A stretch of DNA of 64,000 nt from Microbacteriaceae bacterium (GTDB lineage Bacteria > Actinomycetota > Actinomycetes > Actinomycetales > Microbacteriaceae). The stretch spans positions 62,001-126,000 of the forward strand of contig JAODMT010000024.1 of NCBI GenBank assembly GCA_025464975.1. The letters run 5' to 3'. Positions within the stretch are counted from its first letter, which is position 1. Every line of letters begins with the position of its first letter. The notes beneath the pieces were generated by a model that was not told the origin of the DNA, made no database searches, and saw only the letters and a program-made list of their open reading frames with translations. A program made the translations under genes and the position numbers. Positions 62,254-64,000 of this stretch are shown piece by piece.

Positions 62254-63952
62254 TGTAGCGACCCGCTCACCCGACGGGACGGATGCGGCGGCCACGTTGC
62301 TGACGGGTGCGGAGCTGCTCGGCCGGCGCCAGCTGCGCCGGGCGGCCGCCTCGACCGTGCTCGAGACGGCGTTCGCGATCGGCCAGTGGGCCGCTCTCGC
62401 TCTCGTCGCCGAACAGGTGCTCACGAGGTCGCAGTCGGGCGTCGGGATCGGGCTTCTCGCGCTCCTGCTGTGCGGAGCGGCAGCCGCGTTCGCGCGCCGC
62501 TCGGCCACGCGTGCGGCGGCCGGTGGGCGTGAGGCGATCGCGACCGGCGTGCGCCGCCGGATTGTCGCCGCCGTGCTGCCGACGACTCGGCGCGGCGGCG
62601 ACCCGGAGCCGGCCGTGGCCGCGCACGCGTTGCTCGAGCTCGCCGACGACGTAGCGGATTACCACGGCGCGGTCGCGCCACTGCGCATCGCCGCCCCGGT
62701 CTCAATGGTGCTCATCTTCGCGGTGACGGCGATCGTGCACTGGCCGGCCGCAATCGTGCTGGCCGTCTCGAGCGCCCTCATCCCGCTGAATATGCGCCTC
62801 GCTGGAATGGTCGCGAAGGACGGCGTGGACCGCAACCTCATGGCGACCCAGCGCCTCACCGCGATGGTGCTCGACAGTTTTCGCGGCCTCCACACGTTGA
62901 AGAACCTCGGCGCTGTCCGGGCGCGCGGCAAGTCGATCGAGATCGCGTCGGGTCAGCTCGCCGGAACCACGATGTCGGTGCTGCGCCGGGTGTTCCTGTC
63001 CGGGCTCATCATGGATGTCGTCGTGACCTTCTCGATCGCCGTGAATGCGACCTACATCGGGCTCACGCTTCTCGGCTATGTGACGGTGCCCGGCATCCCG
63101 CGACTCACCCTCTTCGGCGGGCTATTCGTGTTGCTGCTGTGCCCGATGTATTTCGCGCCGATGCTCGCACTCGCGGCCGCATTCCACGACCGTGAGCGCG
63201 CGGCAAGCGCGTCGCGCGTGCTCGTCGACCTGCTCGCGGAGCCCGAACGGCCGGGCCCGACTGCCGCCACCGCCGGTTCGGCCATCGCCGTGCGGCTCGA
63301 CGCCGTGCGGTACCGCGCGCCAGGCGGCGGCCGGGAGATCCTGCGGATCCCGCTCTTGCGCATCCGCGAGGGGGAGTGGACGGTCGTGACTGGCGCGTCG
63401 GGGGCGGGCAAGACGACGCTGCTCTCGCTCGTCGCCGGATTCCGCGCACCAAGCTCCGGCACGGTCGAGTGGAGCGACTCAACGGCGCTGCTCGGGCCGC
63501 CCGTCATCGGCGGCGCCGCCTGGATCGGGCAGCAGACCGTCATCCTCGAGGGATCGGTCGCCGAGAATGTGCGGCTTGGCCGCGCGGATGCCACGGACGC
63601 TGATGTCGCTCGCGCGATCGAGGCCGCGGGACTCGCCGAGGTCGTGGCCAGACTCTCGGCCGGCGTCGACACGCAGGTCGGCGAGGGCGGCTGGGGGCTG
63701 TCGACGGGAGAGGCGCGTCGCGTCGCTATCGCGCGGGCGCTGCTGAGCGGAGCGCGACTGTGGCTGCTCGACGAGCCGACCGCACACCTCGACCCGCAGA
63801 CGGAGCGCGAGGTCCTGCGGGCGCTCAAGGCGGCAACACGCGAGAGCACCGTGCTCGTCGCGACGCACTCCGCCGCGGTGGTCGAGGGCGCGGATGCCGT
63901 GTGGTCGATCGAGTCCGGAACGCTGCATCGACTGGCCGAGGTCGCGCGATGA
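62246..63952 (+). CDS. cydD: Thiol-reductant ABC exporter subunit CydD-like
   Basis: 568 residues. Residues ~25-330 are an ABC-exporter membrane domain with six segments; residues ~350-560 are the ATPase, with Walker A TGASGAGKTT, signature [15 protein letters not shown] (the usual LSGGQ reads LSTGE) and Walker B LWLLDEPTAHLD. In the cyd operon it should pair with CydC to export cysteine/glutathione needed for bd-oxidase assembly. It overlaps the following gene by 4 nt. Confidence 0.9.
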   Translation: MTDVATRSPDGTDAAATLLTGAELLGRRQLRRAAASTVLETAFAIGQWAALALVAEQVLTRSQSGVGIGLLALLLCGAAAAFARRSATRAAAGGREAIATGVRRRIVAAVLPTTRRGGDPEPAVAAHALLELADDVADYHGAVAPLRIAAPVSMVLIFAVTAIVHWPAAIVLAVSSALIPLNMRLAGMVAKDGVDRNLMATQRLTAMVLDSFRGLHTLKNLGAVRARGKSIEIASGQLAGTTMSVLRRVFLSGLIMDVVVTFSIAVNATYIGLTLLGYVTVPGIPRLTLFGGLFVLLLCPMYFAPMLALAAAFHDRERAASASRVLVDLLAEPERPGPTAATAGSAIAVRLDAVRYRAPGGGREILRIPLLRIREGEWTVVTGASGAGKTTLLSLVAGFRAPSSGTVEWSDSTALLGPPVIGGAAWIGQQTVILEGSVAENVRLGRADATDADVARAIEAAGLAEVVARLSAGVDTQVGEGGWGLSTGEARRVAIARALLSGARLWLLDEPTAHLDPQTEREVLRALKAATRESTVLVATHSAAVVEGADAVWSIESGTLHRLAEVAR

Positions 63953-64000
63953 CCGCCCATCACCCCGCACAGCGCCCCGCCTCGCGTGGAGGTCGGCTGG
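63949..64000 (+). CDS. cydC: CydC-like ABC exporter subunit (start only)
   Basis: ATG 63949 overlaps the cydD stop as ATGA, and the frame is open to the window edge (17 residues, polar). Only position supports the call: the partner half of the CydDC exporter normally follows cydD. The rest lies outside the window. Confidence 0.55.
   Translation, partial: MTAHHPAQRPASRGGRL

Overview
The window is high-GC DNA with short intergenic gaps and many 4-nt ATGA start/stop overlaps. It looks like an actinobacterial chromosome, probably family Microbacteriaceae. The pointers are a DUF7882-type small protein (49799-50101), the DUF6230/DUF6114 pair (45661-46754), a carbohydrate ABC importer with no ATPase gene of its own, ROK and GlxA regulators, and an actinobacterial cydABDC operon. 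The genus cannot be named from this sequence alone.

Region 1 (1-5647) is the end of a sugar-oxidation cluster: the C-terminus of a sugar-binding protein, a cysteine hydrolase, an SMP-30 lactonase, an SDR, and a coupled small-subunit/GMC dehydrogenase pair whose large subunit has a four-cysteine motif. Region 2 (5650-9275) is a decayed island: an AlbA_2 fragment fused head-on to a nonsense-mutated OLD-type ATPase, a frameshifted uracil-DNA-glycosylase-like gene, IS-end-like repeats and a tyrosine recombinase with degenerate catalytic residues. Region 3 (9276-13452) holds an HD hydratase-like enzyme and an MFS exporter, divergent from a GlxA regulator, plus a quinone-oxidoreductase-like enzyme.

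Region 4 (14571-26295) is the most distinctive part: a GH127 glycosidase, two ROK regulators, a CUT1 sugar importer, an NHL beta-propeller protein and a complete three-component cytochrome P450 system (P450, ferredoxin, ferredoxin reductase). The same CGAACAA(A)T element occurs in three of its intergenic regions. I infer import and oxidative processing of a glycoside or modified sugar. It is followed by a transposase remnant and two small genes.

Region 5 (28286-34030) is thiamine biosynthesis: thiO-thiS-thiG-thiF, a divergent thiE, and a thiD-tenA fusion behind a TPP riboswitch. Region 6 (34164-44708) has a Tat-exported purple acid phosphatase, an ECF sigma factor with a membrane partner, and a translationally coupled oligopeptide ABC importer ending in a gamma-glutamyltransferase-like enzyme. 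Region 7 (44927-50101) has the DUF6230/DUF6114/secreted Pro-rich operon with a divergent TetR and a perfect palindromic operator, then a DUF3311/SSS monocarboxylate-type symporter.

Region 8 (50311-59073) has a TetR, a FtsX/LolD-type ABC exporter, a single-chain ECF vitamin-type transporter, a cupin remnant, a DUF2255 protein and a LysR/MFS pair. Region 9 (59370-64000) is the cydAB - small membrane protein - cydD - cydC operon behind a leader with three GC-rich hairpins. The window ends inside cydC.
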